DNA of 64,000 bases from ZLKRG08 sp046048895 (GTDB lineage: Bacteria; Actinomycetota; Actinomycetes; Nanopelagicales; Nanopelagicaceae). The stretch lies in the NCBI GenBank assembly GCA_046048895.1, contig JBJOFF010000003.1, positions 1 to 64,000 of the forward strand. The letters run 5' to 3'. The position numbers were made by a program, and so were the translations under genes. The notes under the pieces are model-generated. The model did no database searches. It was not told the DNA's origin and was given only the letters and a program-made list of their open reading frames with translations. Shown one piece after another: positions 1-7,879 of this stretch; the stretch's first letter is position 1; every line of letters starts with the position of its first letter.

Positions 1-243
1 GGCTTAACTTTCCCTGACGGCACTGTGCAAACTTCAGCCCAACTAATTGGGCCAAAGGGCGAGAAAGGTGACACTGGAATGTCTGGCGGTCCGCAAGGTC
101 TCCCAGGGCCTCCAGGAACAACCGGATTTGACCCCATGGTCGTATGTGTCGATTCAATTGATAGAAAAATGATTCTAACTTCATGCAAAGCGGCCGGAAT
201 TAAGGGTTCTGAACTAATAATTTTGGTTAAGGCTAAGAGTTGA
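1..243 (+). CDS. collagen-like / tail-fibre-like protein, C-terminal end (partial)
   Basis: The reading frame is open from the first base of the window, so this is the 3' end of a longer gene; the GTG at position 25 is internal. The visible part starts with a LTFPDGTVQT-type stretch. Collagen-like Gly-X-Y triplets follow (GPKGEKGDTG, then GLPGPPG), and then a short non-repetitive C-terminal tail with two cysteines. Proteins with this layout are seen among phage-tail-like and bacterial surface collagen-like proteins. Which of these applies cannot be told without the upstream sequence. The gene lies outside the conserved core that follows and may mark the edge of an accessory region. Identification as collagen-like is firm; the function is unknown. 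Confidence 0.7.
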   Translation, partial: GLTFPDGTVQTSAQLIGPKGEKGDTGMSGGPQGLPGPPGTTGFDPMVVCVDSIDRKMILTSCKAAGIKGSELIILVKAKS

Positions 244-365
244 TTATTAGTACATTATGAGTTGACTCAGAATCACTCCTAATTGTAAATCCCTTCTGGG
301 TAAATGTAGCTTACGTACCTATAAATTTACCTTTCTTTGTATTTTATGAACAAGCCAGTACTCTG

Positions 366-371
366 TAGAAT
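366..371 (+). promoter_or_regulatory. -10 box for leaderless trhO
   Basis: TAGAAT sits exactly 7 bases before the ATG at 379. This is the spacing expected if transcription starts on the start codon itself, and it supports that ATG over the in-frame candidates at 337, 346 and 370. Confidence 0.6.
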
Positions 372-378
372 GATTGAT

Positions 379-1287
379 ATGGATTTACAGAAAGTCATTT
401 TGTACTACGGCTTCGCACCGATTGCTGACCCTGATGCTGTTCGTCTTTGGCAACGCAATCTCTGTGAAACTTTGGGGCTTAAAGGACGAATTCTGATTTC
501 AAAGCACGGAATCAACGGAACTCTCGGTGGCGATATGCAAGCGCTAAAGAAGTATGTGCGCCAAACTAAAGAGTATCCAGGCTTTAAGAAAATTGATTTC
601 AAGTGGTCTGATGGCACCGGAAATGATTTCCCAAGATTACGAGTTAGAGTCCGAGACGAATTAGTTGCTTTTGGTGCACCTGATGAAATTGAAGTTGATA
701 TCAATGGTGTAGTTAATGGCGGAAAACATTTGAAGCCCTACGAAGTTGATAAATTGGTAGCAGAGCGTGGTTCAGATGTGGTCTTCTTTGATGGCCGCAA
801 TGCATTCGAAGCAAAAGTTGGTAAATTTAAAGATGCCGTGGTTCCTGATGTCGTGACCTCACGCGATTTCATTCAGGAAATCGAGAGCGGTAAATACGAC
901 GACTTAAAAGATAAGCCAGTGGTTACCTATTGCACGGGTGGTATCCGCTGTGAAATTTTGTCTGCAGTTATGGTCAAGCGGGGCTTTAAAGAGGTATATC
1001 AAATTGATGGCGGGATTGTGCGATACGGAAATAAGTTTGCAGATTCATCACATTGGGAAGGTTCGCTTTATACCTTTGATGATCGAATGACTATTGACTT
1101 TAGTGATGAGACTAAAGTTATTGGCAAATGCGATGTATGTCAGAGTCCTACGAAAAATTTCTACAATTGCGGAAACCCGCAATGCCATGAGCTATTTCTA
1201 CTCTGCGATTCTTGCCATAAAAATGAGCTAAACCTTGCTTGCGTACATGATGTAAGTCGCAGCCATAAGCAAGAACTCATTGGCTAA
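379..1287 (+). CDS. trhO: tRNA uridine(34) hydroxylase (rhodanese family)
   Basis: TrhO (YceA family) hydroxylates uridine 34 of certain tRNAs to 5-hydroxyuridine in the cytoplasm. The product has 302 residues from the chosen ATG. An N-terminal acylphosphatase-like region contains a KHGINGTLGG stretch. A rhodanese domain follows, with the active loop CTGGIRCE holding the catalytic cysteine near residue 185. A Cys-rich C-terminal tail (CDVCQSP, CGNPQC, CDSCHK) resembles the rhodanese_C segment. Three upstream in-frame starts exist (TTG 337, ATG 346, ATG 370). The 379 ATG is preferred because a TAGAAT box lies 7 bases ahead and the homologous part of the family begins there. The stop codon overlaps the next gene by one base, so the two are probably co-translated. 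Confidence 0.9.
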   Translation: MDLQKVILYYGFAPIADPDAVRLWQRNLCETLGLKGRILISKHGINGTLGGDMQALKKYVRQTKEYPGFKKIDFKWSDGTGNDFPRLRVRVRDELVAFGAPDEIEVDINGVVNGGKHLKPYEVDKLVAERGSDVVFFDGRNAFEAKVGKFKDAVVPDVVTSRDFIQEIESGKYDDLKDKPVVTYCTGGIRCEILSAVMVKRGFKEVYQIDGGIVRYGNKFADSSHWEGSLYTFDDRMTIDFSDETKVIGKCDVCQSPTKNFYNCGNPQCHELFLLCDSCHKNELNLACVHDVSRSHKQELIG

Positions 1288-1946
1288 TGACAAATCCCTG
1301 GAAAGACGGACCTGATCCAGACTCAGTAATTTCATATGGCGATGCAATCGATCAAGTTATTGATATTTACGAAGGCAAAGGTCCACTCGTTACTTTGATT
1401 CATGGCGGATATTGGCGCCCAGCGCATTCGCGAGTGCATATGAAAGCCTTAGCTGGAAAATTGAATCAACACGGCTTTAGAGTTGCAAATATAGAATATC
1501 GCCGAGATCCAGGTGTGCCACAGAAACTCTTTGATGATGTCAATTTAGCTTTAGCCAAGTTAACGGATTCAGTCGCGATAATTGGGTTTTCAGTAGGTGG
1601 CCAATTGGCATTGGTTTCTAATAACAACATTCACAAACTTATCCTGTTGGCGCCAATAACAGATTTACAACGTAGCAAGAATGAGAATTTAGGCGAAGGC
1701 GCAGTTGCTGAATTTTTCGGCAAAGAGGAGCTTTCATCTTATGACCCGATGCTTAAAAATTATGACCAGCATTTGTACATTATTCACGGAGATGCAGATA
1801 ATCGCGTTCCGCTAGAACATTCTCGGGATTTTGCGAAAGTCAAAGGTGCTTCCCTCCTGGAAATTTCAGAAGCCGACCATTTTGCAATGGTTGACCCTGA
1901 CGGATTAGCTTTTCAATTAATTTTGCAGTGCCTGTTATCAAAGTGA
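1287..1946 (+). CDS. alpha/beta hydrolase, arylformamidase-like
   Basis: A 219-residue alpha/beta-hydrolase. An oxyanion-hole motif HGGYW lies at residues 39-43 and the nucleophile elbow GFSVGG has Ser102. Asp171 (HGDADNRVP) and His198 complete a likely triad. The HGGYW form is typical of kynurenine formamidase-type hydrolases, but that exact substrate is not proven. No other tryptophan-degradation genes are nearby, so a general esterase is equally possible. Its ATG overlaps the trhO stop in TAATG, indicating translational coupling. Length is slightly short for the family and there is no signal peptide, so it should act in the cytoplasm. Confidence 0.75.
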   Translation: MTNPWKDGPDPDSVISYGDAIDQVIDIYEGKGPLVTLIHGGYWRPAHSRVHMKALAGKLNQHGFRVANIEYRRDPGVPQKLFDDVNLALAKLTDSVAIIGFSVGGQLALVSNNNIHKLILLAPITDLQRSKNENLGEGAVAEFFGKEELSSYDPMLKNYDQHLYIIHGDADNRVPLEHSRDFAKVKGASLLEISEADHFAMVDPDGLAFQLILQCLLSK

Positions 1947-1981
1947 TATTAATTTTCGTGTAATTTTCAAATTGCTTTGCC

Positions 1982-1987
1982 TAAACT
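1982..1987 (+). promoter_or_regulatory. -10 box for leaderless amylosucrase gene
   Basis: TAAACT lies 7 bases before the GTG at 1995. It argues for that GTG and against the TTG at 1977 that opens the longer frame. Confidence 0.5.
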
Positions 1988-1994
1988 CAAGGCT

Positions 1995-3896
1995 GTGAGC
2001 AAGCAGGAGATATCGGCAAACCGACTAAAGTTAGCGCAGATTCTGGCTGGCGATCCAGATTTAGACTCCCTCCTTGATCGTTTTGATCGTTGGTCTCAAG
2101 ATTTATGGGATGGCATAGAAGATATCTATGATGCCAAAACTTTATTGCCGCAATTAATTGAAACTATTGCCCGCATTCATAATGCACGATCTACTGCGTT
2201 GCGCCATCGTGATAATCAAAGAATCTTGCAACCAGATTGGTTCCAAGATTCCAAGGCGATTGGCTATGTTTGCTATACCGATTTATTTGCTGGAGATTTA
2301 CAAGGGATTCGTAAACGTATTCCTTATTTGAAGCAACTAGGTATCACTTACTTGCACCTAATGCCGCTGCTTAAGCCCCGCCCTGGAAATAGTGATGGTG
2401 GTTATGCCGTGATGGACTACAAATCGGTGCGTCCTGATTTAGGTTCGATGAAGGATTTGGCAGAACTTGCAGCAGATCTTCATGAAGCAGGAATTTCATT
2501 GACTTTAGATCTTGTGCTCAACCATGTTGCTAAAGAGCACGAGTGGGCCGAAAAGGCAAAAGCAGGTGATCTCAAGTATTTAGATTATTTTTATACCTAC
2601 GTAGATCGCAAAGTTCCAGATCAATATGAAAAATCTCTGCCGGAAATTTTCCCGACTTTTGCACCTGGAAGTTTTACTTATTACGAAGATATGAATAGAT
2701 GGGTTTGGACCACATTTAACGAATTTCAATGGGACGTCAATTGGTCAAATCCAAATCTCTTTTTAGAGTATGTAGACATCATTGGTTATCTAGCTAATCA
2801 GGGAACTGACTGTGTTCGACTTGATGCTATTGCTTTTATCTGGAAACGACTCGGGACTAATTGCCAGAATCAACCTGAAGTGCACTCTATAACCCAAGCA
2901 CTGCGGGCGATTTCAAAAATCGTAACGCCATCGCTCATTTATAAAGCCGAGGCGATTGTGGGGCCACAAGATGTGGTGCATTACTTGGGCCAAGGCGAAC
3001 ATGCTGGAAAAGTTTCAGACTTGGCCTATCACAATTCATTAATGGTTCAGATCTGGTCCGCTTTGGCTGCACGAGATAGCCGATTATTAGATACCGCACT
3101 CTCACGTTTCGCACCTGTGCCGACCTCAAGTGCATGGGCCACTTATTTACGTTGTCACGATGATATTGGTTGGGCAATTGATGACTCTGATGCCGCCGCT
3201 GCGGGTGTTGATGGATTTGGCCATCGAAATTTCTGTGCAGATTTTTATGCCAACGAATTTATCGGTTCATTCGCTCGTGGCGTGCACTTTCAATCTAATC
3301 CCCTAACTGGCGATCGCCGTACCTCAGGAAGTGCCGCTAGTTTGATAGGAATCCAAAGAGCGCTCGAGAACAATGATGCCGCTGATTTGAATACCGCAAT
3401 TAATCGATTGATTTGTGCATATGCCATTGTCTTTGGTTTTGGTGGTATTCCACTGCTCTACATGGGCGATGAATTGGGAATGCTGAATGATGAGAGCTAC
3501 AAAGAAGATCCAGCCAAAGCAGATGACAATCGCTGGATACATCGACCAAAGATGGATTGGGATTTAGCAACTAAGGCAGCCAATGGTGAAGGCGTTGCAG
3601 GTCGCGTTTACCAAGGTATTGAAAATTTAATTAAAGTTCGTAAGAGTTTGAACTCTTTACATGCAAGTGTGACTGCCGAAACTGAAGCTAGAAATGACGG
3701 CGCAATTCTTTTAATTCGTCGCAAGCATGCAGCAGGTTTGTTAACTGAAATTTATAACTTAACGGAGAAGACCCAGTATTTAGATTCATTTGATGTGGCC
3801 TTTGGAGATCGAGTCGAAGCGATTAGTGGTCGCAAAATGCATTTTGCTGGCCAGGTTGCAGTCCCGCCCTATGCAGCCTGGTGGATTCACGCTTAA
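1995..3896 (+). CDS. amylosucrase (GH13)
   Basis: Amylosucrase converts sucrose into an alpha-1,4-glucan plus fructose without a nucleotide sugar. The 633-residue product matches the family's usual length of about 630. It has the N-terminal helical domain, a (beta/alpha)8 barrel and a C-terminal beta domain. Visible GH13 residues are the nucleophile Asp in CVRLDAIAF (residue 277), the acid/base Glu in YKAEAIVG (319) and the transition-state Asp in RCHDDIGW (389). The HDDIGW form, with two aspartates, and the IWKR context match amylosucrase rather than sucrose phosphorylase or alpha-amylase. No signal peptide is seen, so it would act on imported sucrose. It stands alone, with a hairpin after it. 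A GH13 alpha-glucosidase lies 4 kb away and may work on its products. Confidence 0.9.
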   Translation: MSKQEISANRLKLAQILAGDPDLDSLLDRFDRWSQDLWDGIEDIYDAKTLLPQLIETIARIHNARSTALRHRDNQRILQPDWFQDSKAIGYVCYTDLFAGDLQGIRKRIPYLKQLGITYLHLMPLLKPRPGNSDGGYAVMDYKSVRPDLGSMKDLAELAADLHEAGISLTLDLVLNHVAKEHEWAEKAKAGDLKYLDYFYTYVDRKVPDQYEKSLPEIFPTFAPGSFTYYEDMNRWVWTTFNEFQWDVNWSNPNLFLEYVDIIGYLANQGTDCVRLDAIAFIWKRLGTNCQNQPEVHSITQALRAISKIVTPSLIYKAEAIVGPQDVVHYLGQGEHAGKVSDLAYHNSLMVQIWSALAARDSRLLDTALSRFAPVPTSSAWATYLRCHDDIGWAIDDSDAAAAGVDGFGHRNFCADFYANEFIGSFARGVHFQSNPLTGDRRTSGSAASLIGIQRALENNDAADLNTAINRLICAYAIVFGFGGIPLLYMGDELGMLNDESYKEDPAKADDNRWIHRPKMDWDLATKAANGEGVAGRVYQGIENLIKVRKSLNSLHASVTAETEARNDGAILLIRRKHAAGLLTEIYNLTEKTQYLDSFDVAFGDRVEAISGRKMHFAGQVAVPPYAAWWIHA

Positions 3897-3928
3897 CCCT
3901 AAAGTCATTATTTAGATAACTACGATAC

Positions 3929-3956
3929 TTAGGAGCGCCACCACATGCGCTCTTAA
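3929..3956 (+). terminator. stem-loop after amylosucrase gene, possible terminator
   Basis: TTAGGAGCGC and GCGCTCTTAA can pair as a 10-bp stem with one G-U pair around an 8-base loop, 33 bases after the amylosucrase stop. There is no clear run of T after it, so it may be a weak terminator or an mRNA-end stabiliser. The rest of the 142-base gap before the next gene shows only a likely Shine-Dalgarno site near its end. Confidence 0.4.
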
Positions 3957-4038
3957 CCGGCAATTTACGCAAAAGATATAGGGTTTTCGACATATTCCCC
4001 ACCCACCCCTTACTTATGTAAAAAGGATAATTTCTTTA

Positions 4039-5988
4039 ATGAAGAAGAAAATTTCGTTAATTGGTGCGCTAGCTCTATTTGCAAGCACATTTGCATTAGC
4101 ACCAGCAGCTTCATCTGCAGAGCAATACAGCGTTCCTGCTGCTCCAACTAATGTGACTGCATCGGTTTCAGGTGCAGGCGTAATGATCAAGTGGACCGCA
4201 CCAACAAATGTTCAACCAGAAATCACTACTTACGTAGTATCTGGCGGTCAAGGTTCATGCCCAATCTACATATCTCCTAATAAGGGACATCTGCAGACCA
4301 TCCTGCCAATCTTGCCTGGCCAGACCACAGTTACCCCGACCGTGGTTGCGGTAAATGCTTACGGCATTAGCACAGCTGCAAAAGGTAAAGTCATCTCTGC
4401 AGATGCCTTAGCAAAGGTAAATCGTCGTAGCGATCTTCGTTTAATTCAATTAAATCAATTAAGTGATTTCCATGGCGCTATCGAAGGTACTTCCACAAAT
4501 GCCGGCGCAGCTATTTTGACTACCGCATTTGCTAATGATCGCAAGGCAGTGCCTGCAACATTTACTTTGTCTGCCGGAGATAACTTTGGAGCATCTCCTG
4601 CCATCTCATCAGAATTTGAAGAGATTCCAACTGTAGAAGCAATGAACTTGATGAAGTTCGATGTATCTACATTGGGCAATCACGAGCATGATCGCGAAAT
4701 GGCACATCTTGTGAAGATGATTAATCTCTCTACAAATAAGTGGGTCGTTTCTAATTACTCAACTCTTGCCCCAATGAATTCTGGAGCAAATAAAGTAAGT
4801 GATTATGTAATCATCCAACGAGGCGGCGTACGCCTTGGTGTGGTTGGCATGAATACCCCAGAGACAGTTGATGTAGTGCTTCCAAGCAACCTCTCTGGAA
4901 TCTCAATCTCGCCAGATACCAAGTACGTGAATGCTGCAATTGCTAAAGCCAAAGAAGCAGGAGCTGATTTGGTTGTGGTGCTAAACCACCAAGGCTGGGC
5001 GGAGAATAAAGATGGCGTAGCCTCTGGCACGCTAAATTCTTCTGCGGCCGGAATCAAGGGTGCAGCTGTAGTTTTCGGTGGCCATAGCCACTTGCTTTAT
5101 AACTCAATCACCGCAGATTCACGTAAGTCACCTGCACAAGTAGTAGCGCAAGTACCTAACTCAGGACTTTCATACAATCAGGTTTCAGTTTGTATGAATG
5201 CATCACGTGTACTTGGCTCACATGTAAACGTAGTTACCGCAGCTTCAATTTCTAAATTAACACCAGATGCAACTGCAGCGGCGTTGGTAAAGAAATACAA
5301 GGACCAGGTAAGTGCAAAGTTAGATGTGAAGATTGGTAAGGTTTCAGGGATCTTCCCTCGTGGAGGTTCTCCAGCGGTAGAGCGTTCTGGCGAAACTGAA
5401 ATGGGTAACTACATGGCAGATCTCGTTCGAAATGCAACCAAGACTCAACTATCAATTATCAATGGTGGTGGTATTCGCGATACCTTCCCTGCGAAGACAT
5501 ACACACCTGCAGATAAGACTTTAGTGCGCCCTGGTACCGGAATTACTGGTCCGTACGATGTAACTCTTGGTGATGCGCTTACTGTCTTCCCATTCGGAAA
5601 CTATGTCGCAACCACCAAGATGACTGGTGCCGATATTTGGAAGGCGATTGAAAATGGTGTTTCACAATATCCATCAGCTGGTCGCTTCCCACATGTATCC
5701 GGCTTCAAGTTCGCCTTTGATCCAACCAAACCTGCGTTTAGCCGCGTAAGTTCTATCAAGACCGCAGATGGAAAAGATATTCCAAAGGATGGTTCGGTTG
5801 AATTTACAGTATCCACTGTTGACTTCATGGTTAGCGGCGGCGATGGATATGTAGATGTATTCCATCCACAATCTGCAAAGATCGGCGGACTACTAGTAGA
5901 TATCTTGGTAGCTGCCCTCAAAGCAGATATGGCAGCTGGCAAGGTAACACAATTACCTAAGCTAGAAGGCCGTATTACTAAGCCATAA
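4039..5988 (+). CDS. secreted 5'-nucleotidase / UshA-type metallophosphoesterase with FnIII-like domain
   Basis: This exported enzyme probably releases phosphate and nucleosides from extracellular nucleotides. A signal peptide occupies residues 1-27 (KKK, hydrophobic core, ASSAEQ). A fibronectin-III-like domain follows at about 33-125, then a calcineurin-like metallophosphoesterase domain at about 135-415. Its metal ligands appear in LSDFHG (Asp143, His145), GDNFG (Asp181), GNHEHD, NHQGW and GGHSH. A 5'-nucleotidase C-terminal domain with NGGGIRD and FPFGNY is at about 430-640. The start has AAGGAT upstream as ribosome binding site. No sortase motif or membrane anchor is visible at the C-terminus. 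The extra FnIII-like module before the catalytic domain is not part of classical UshA. A strong terminator follows. Exact substrate range is unknown. Confidence 0.85.
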   Translation: MKKKISLIGALALFASTFALAPAASSAEQYSVPAAPTNVTASVSGAGVMIKWTAPTNVQPEITTYVVSGGQGSCPIYISPNKGHLQTILPILPGQTTVTPTVVAVNAYGISTAAKGKVISADALAKVNRRSDLRLIQLNQLSDFHGAIEGTSTNAGAAILTTAFANDRKAVPATFTLSAGDNFGASPAISSEFEEIPTVEAMNLMKFDVSTLGNHEHDREMAHLVKMINLSTNKWVVSNYSTLAPMNSGANKVSDYVIIQRGGVRLGVVGMNTPETVDVVLPSNLSGISISPDTKYVNAAIAKAKEAGADLVVVLNHQGWAENKDGVASGTLNSSAAGIKGAAVVFGGHSHLLYNSITADSRKSPAQVVAQVPNSGLSYNQVSVCMNASRVLGSHVNVVTAASISKLTPDATAAALVKKYKDQVSAKLDVKIGKVSGIFPRGGSPAVERSGETEMGNYMADLVRNATKTQLSIINGGGIRDTFPAKTYTPADKTLVRPGTGITGPYDVTLGDALTVFPFGNYVATTKMTGADIWKAIENGVSQYPSAGRFPHVSGFKFAFDPTKPAFSRVSSIKTADGKDIPKDGSVEFTVSTVDFMVSGGDGYVDVFHPQSAKIGGLLVDILVAALKADMAAGKVTQLPKLEGRITKP

Positions 5989-5997
5989 GCAAAAATT

Positions 5998-6032
5998 AAA
6001 AAAGCCCCGGGGAATTTCCTCGGGGCTTTTTT
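5998..6032. terminator. bidirectional intrinsic terminator
   Basis: A 12-bp stem AAAAAAGCCCCG / CGGGGCTTTTTT can be extended inward by a few pairs, and it ends in a T-run on both strands. It sits between two convergent genes, the 5'-nucleotidase and argG, and would stop transcription from both sides. Confidence 0.9.
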
Positions 6033-6034
6033 AA

Positions 6035-7372
6035 TTACTTTTTGGGATTTTCAATTTCACTAACTAATTTGAATTGGCCATCTCCAAGTTGTCCTTGAGA
6101 TGCATAAAGTTCTAACTTAGAACGAGTATCTGCAATATCTAAATTACGCATAGTTAATTGGCCGATTCGATCTACCGGACCAAATGCAGCATCTTCCGTG
6201 CGCTCCATTGAGAGCTTCTCAGGATGATAGCTAAATGCAGGACCTTCAGTGTTAATGATTGAATAATCATCACCACGACGAAGTCGCAAAGTTACAGTTC
6301 CGGTTACGGCAGATGCCACCCAACGTGTAAGCGATTCGCGCAGCATCAGCGACTGCGGATCAAACCAGCGTCCTTCATAAAGCAAACGACCCAAACGACG
6401 GCCTTCAGCATGGTAATTCGCGATGGTATCTTCATTGTGAATAGCAGTAATCAAGCGCTCATAAGCAATAAAGAGCAAAGCCATTCCAGGAGCTTCGTAG
6501 ATACCGCGGCTCTTCGCTTCGATGATGCGATTCTCAATTAAATCTGACATTCCAAGTCCATGACGACCGCCAATGGTGTTTGCCTCTTGCATTAAAGCCA
6601 CTACATCTTCAAAACGCTTGCCATTGATTGCAACTGGACGACCTTGTACGTATTCGATGGTGACATCTTCCGAGTCAATCTTTACAGATGAATCCCAGAA
6701 CTTAACACCCATGATTGGATTGACAATCTCCAAGCTGGAATTTAGAAATTCGAGTGATTTAGCCTCGTGGGTTGCACCCAAAATGTTTGCATCCGTTGAA
6801 TAAGCCTTCTCTACTGAATCGCGATATGGAAGATTATGTTTTACTAAATATTCCGACATCTCTGTGCGGCCGCCCAATTCAGTGACAAATTTTTGATCAA
6901 GCCATGGTTTGTAAATTCTCAATGCCGGATTTGCGAGCAACCCATAACGATAGAAACGCTCGATGTCATTACCCTTGTAGGTTGAACCATCTCCCCAAAT
7001 TGAAACATTATCTTCGAGCATGGCGCGAACTAACAAAGTTCCGGTTACAGCTCGGCCAATTGGTGTGGTGTTGAAGTACTGCTTGCCACCGGAACGGATA
7101 TGGAATGCGCCGCATGCAATTGCAGCCAAGCCTTCTTCGACCATTGCGCTCTTGCAATCGACTAAGCGCGAACCCTCTGCGCCGTATTGTTTAGCGCGAC
7201 CAGGAACTGAAGCGATATCTGGTTCGTCGTATTGGCCAAGATCTGCGGTGTAGGTGAATGGAATTGCGCCATTGTTGCGCATCCAAGCAACTGCAACTGA
7301 GGTATCCAATCCGCCTGAGAATGCGATACCAACACGCTCTCCTACTGGAAGTGAGCCAAGTACTTTAGACAT
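6035..7372 (-). CDS. argG: argininosuccinate synthase
   Basis: ArgG joins citrulline and aspartate using ATP, the seventh step of arginine synthesis. The 445-residue product has the pyrophosphatase-type P-loop FSGGLDTS at residues 18-25 and conserved stretches GDGSTYKGND, EKAYSTD and NPIMGVKFW. It is collinear with the long Escherichia coli-type ArgG (447 residues) rather than the about 400-residue form usual in actinobacterial argGH operons. No argH or other arg gene is adjacent. TAGACT lies 7 bases before the ATG, so the mRNA is probably leaderless. It converges on the 5'-nucleotidase gene with a shared terminator between them. Confidence 0.95.
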   Translation of the reverse strand: MSKVLGSLPVGERVGIAFSGGLDTSVAVAWMRNNGAIPFTYTADLGQYDEPDIASVPGRAKQYGAEGSRLVDCKSAMVEEGLAAIACGAFHIRSGGKQYFNTTPIGRAVTGTLLVRAMLEDNVSIWGDGSTYKGNDIERFYRYGLLANPALRIYKPWLDQKFVTELGGRTEMSEYLVKHNLPYRDSVEKAYSTDANILGATHEAKSLEFLNSSLEIVNPIMGVKFWDSSVKIDSEDVTIEYVQGRPVAINGKRFEDVVALMQEANTIGGRHGLGMSDLIENRIIEAKSRGIYEAPGMALLFIAYERLITAIHNEDTIANYHAEGRRLGRLLYEGRWFDPQSLMLRESLTRWVASAVTGTVTLRLRRGDDYSIINTEGPAFSYHPEKLSMERTEDAAFGPVDRIGQLTMRNLDIADTRSKLELYASQGQLGDGQFKLVSEIENPKK

Positions 7373-7379
7373 AGTGCGA

Positions 7380-7385
7380 AGTCTA
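7380..7385 (-). promoter_or_regulatory. -10 box for leaderless argG
   Basis: On the minus strand TAGACT is followed by 7 bases and then the argG ATG at 7372. Confidence 0.6.
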
Positions 7386-7413
7386 ATGCCCGTTAGGTTA
7401 TTCGAATAATTAA

Positions 7414-7863
7414 TTAAAAATGAGCCGCAATTTCACGTAATTGCTGGGTGTGGCTGACGATATGTCCATCAGCTTTTTCAAATAATTCACTTAAAGTCAC
7501 TGGACCAAGTTCTGGGTGATTAGAAATTTTATTCCAATCCGCATCGGTTGCGTTTGTGAGGACCTCAAGTACTAACGCTCTAATTCCAACTAACGCCGCT
7601 AAAGAGGTCTTAACTTTTCGCATCGCATAATTGACGCGCTCTGGATATGCCTCTTCATCAAATGGCTGAATATTTGGCGAAACATCACCAATGGCATGCA
7701 GGTACCGTGAAGCGAAATGTAACTCCCCATCAGCCATGTGGTGCACTACGTAAGCGGCAGACCAGCCTCCGTTCACCATCGTATATCTATGTGCTTCTGG
7801 GATTGTTGAGAGAACTTCTTGAAAATCTTTTCCATGCGCTACGAATCGCTCTAGTCTGTCCAT
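7414..7863 (-). CDS. DinB-like four-helix protein
   Basis: A 149-residue protein of the DinB/YfiT-like superfamily, whose members are metal-binding four-helix bundles. Some act as bacillithiol or mycothiol S-transferases or maleylpyruvate isomerases. The expected metal-site histidines are present in VVHHMADGE and DGHIVSH. In actinobacteria such proteins may use mycothiol, and mshB is encoded elsewhere in the window, but no activity can be assigned here. A start at 7887 would overlap the divergent alpha-glucosidase gene. The ATG at 7863 is preferred because TAAACT lies 7 bases before it. Confidence 0.7.
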   Translation of the reverse strand: MDRLERFVAHGKDFQEVLSTIPEAHRYTMVNGGWSAAYVVHHMADGELHFASRYLHAIGDVSPNIQPFDEEAYPERVNYAMRKVKTSLAALVGIRALVLEVLTNATDADWNKISNHPELGPVTLSELFEKADGHIVSHTQQLREIAAHF

Positions 7864-7867
7864 GAAG

Positions 7868-7876
7868 TAAAGTTTA
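7868..7876. promoter_or_regulatory. overlapping divergent -10 boxes (dinB-like gene / alpha-glucosidase gene)
   Basis: On the plus strand TAAAGT (7868-7873) is 6 bases before the GTG at 7880. On the minus strand TAAACT (7871-7876) is 7 bases before the ATG at 7863. The two boxes share three base pairs, and the start codons are only 16 bases apart. Confidence 0.6.
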
Positions 7877-7879
7877 GCC

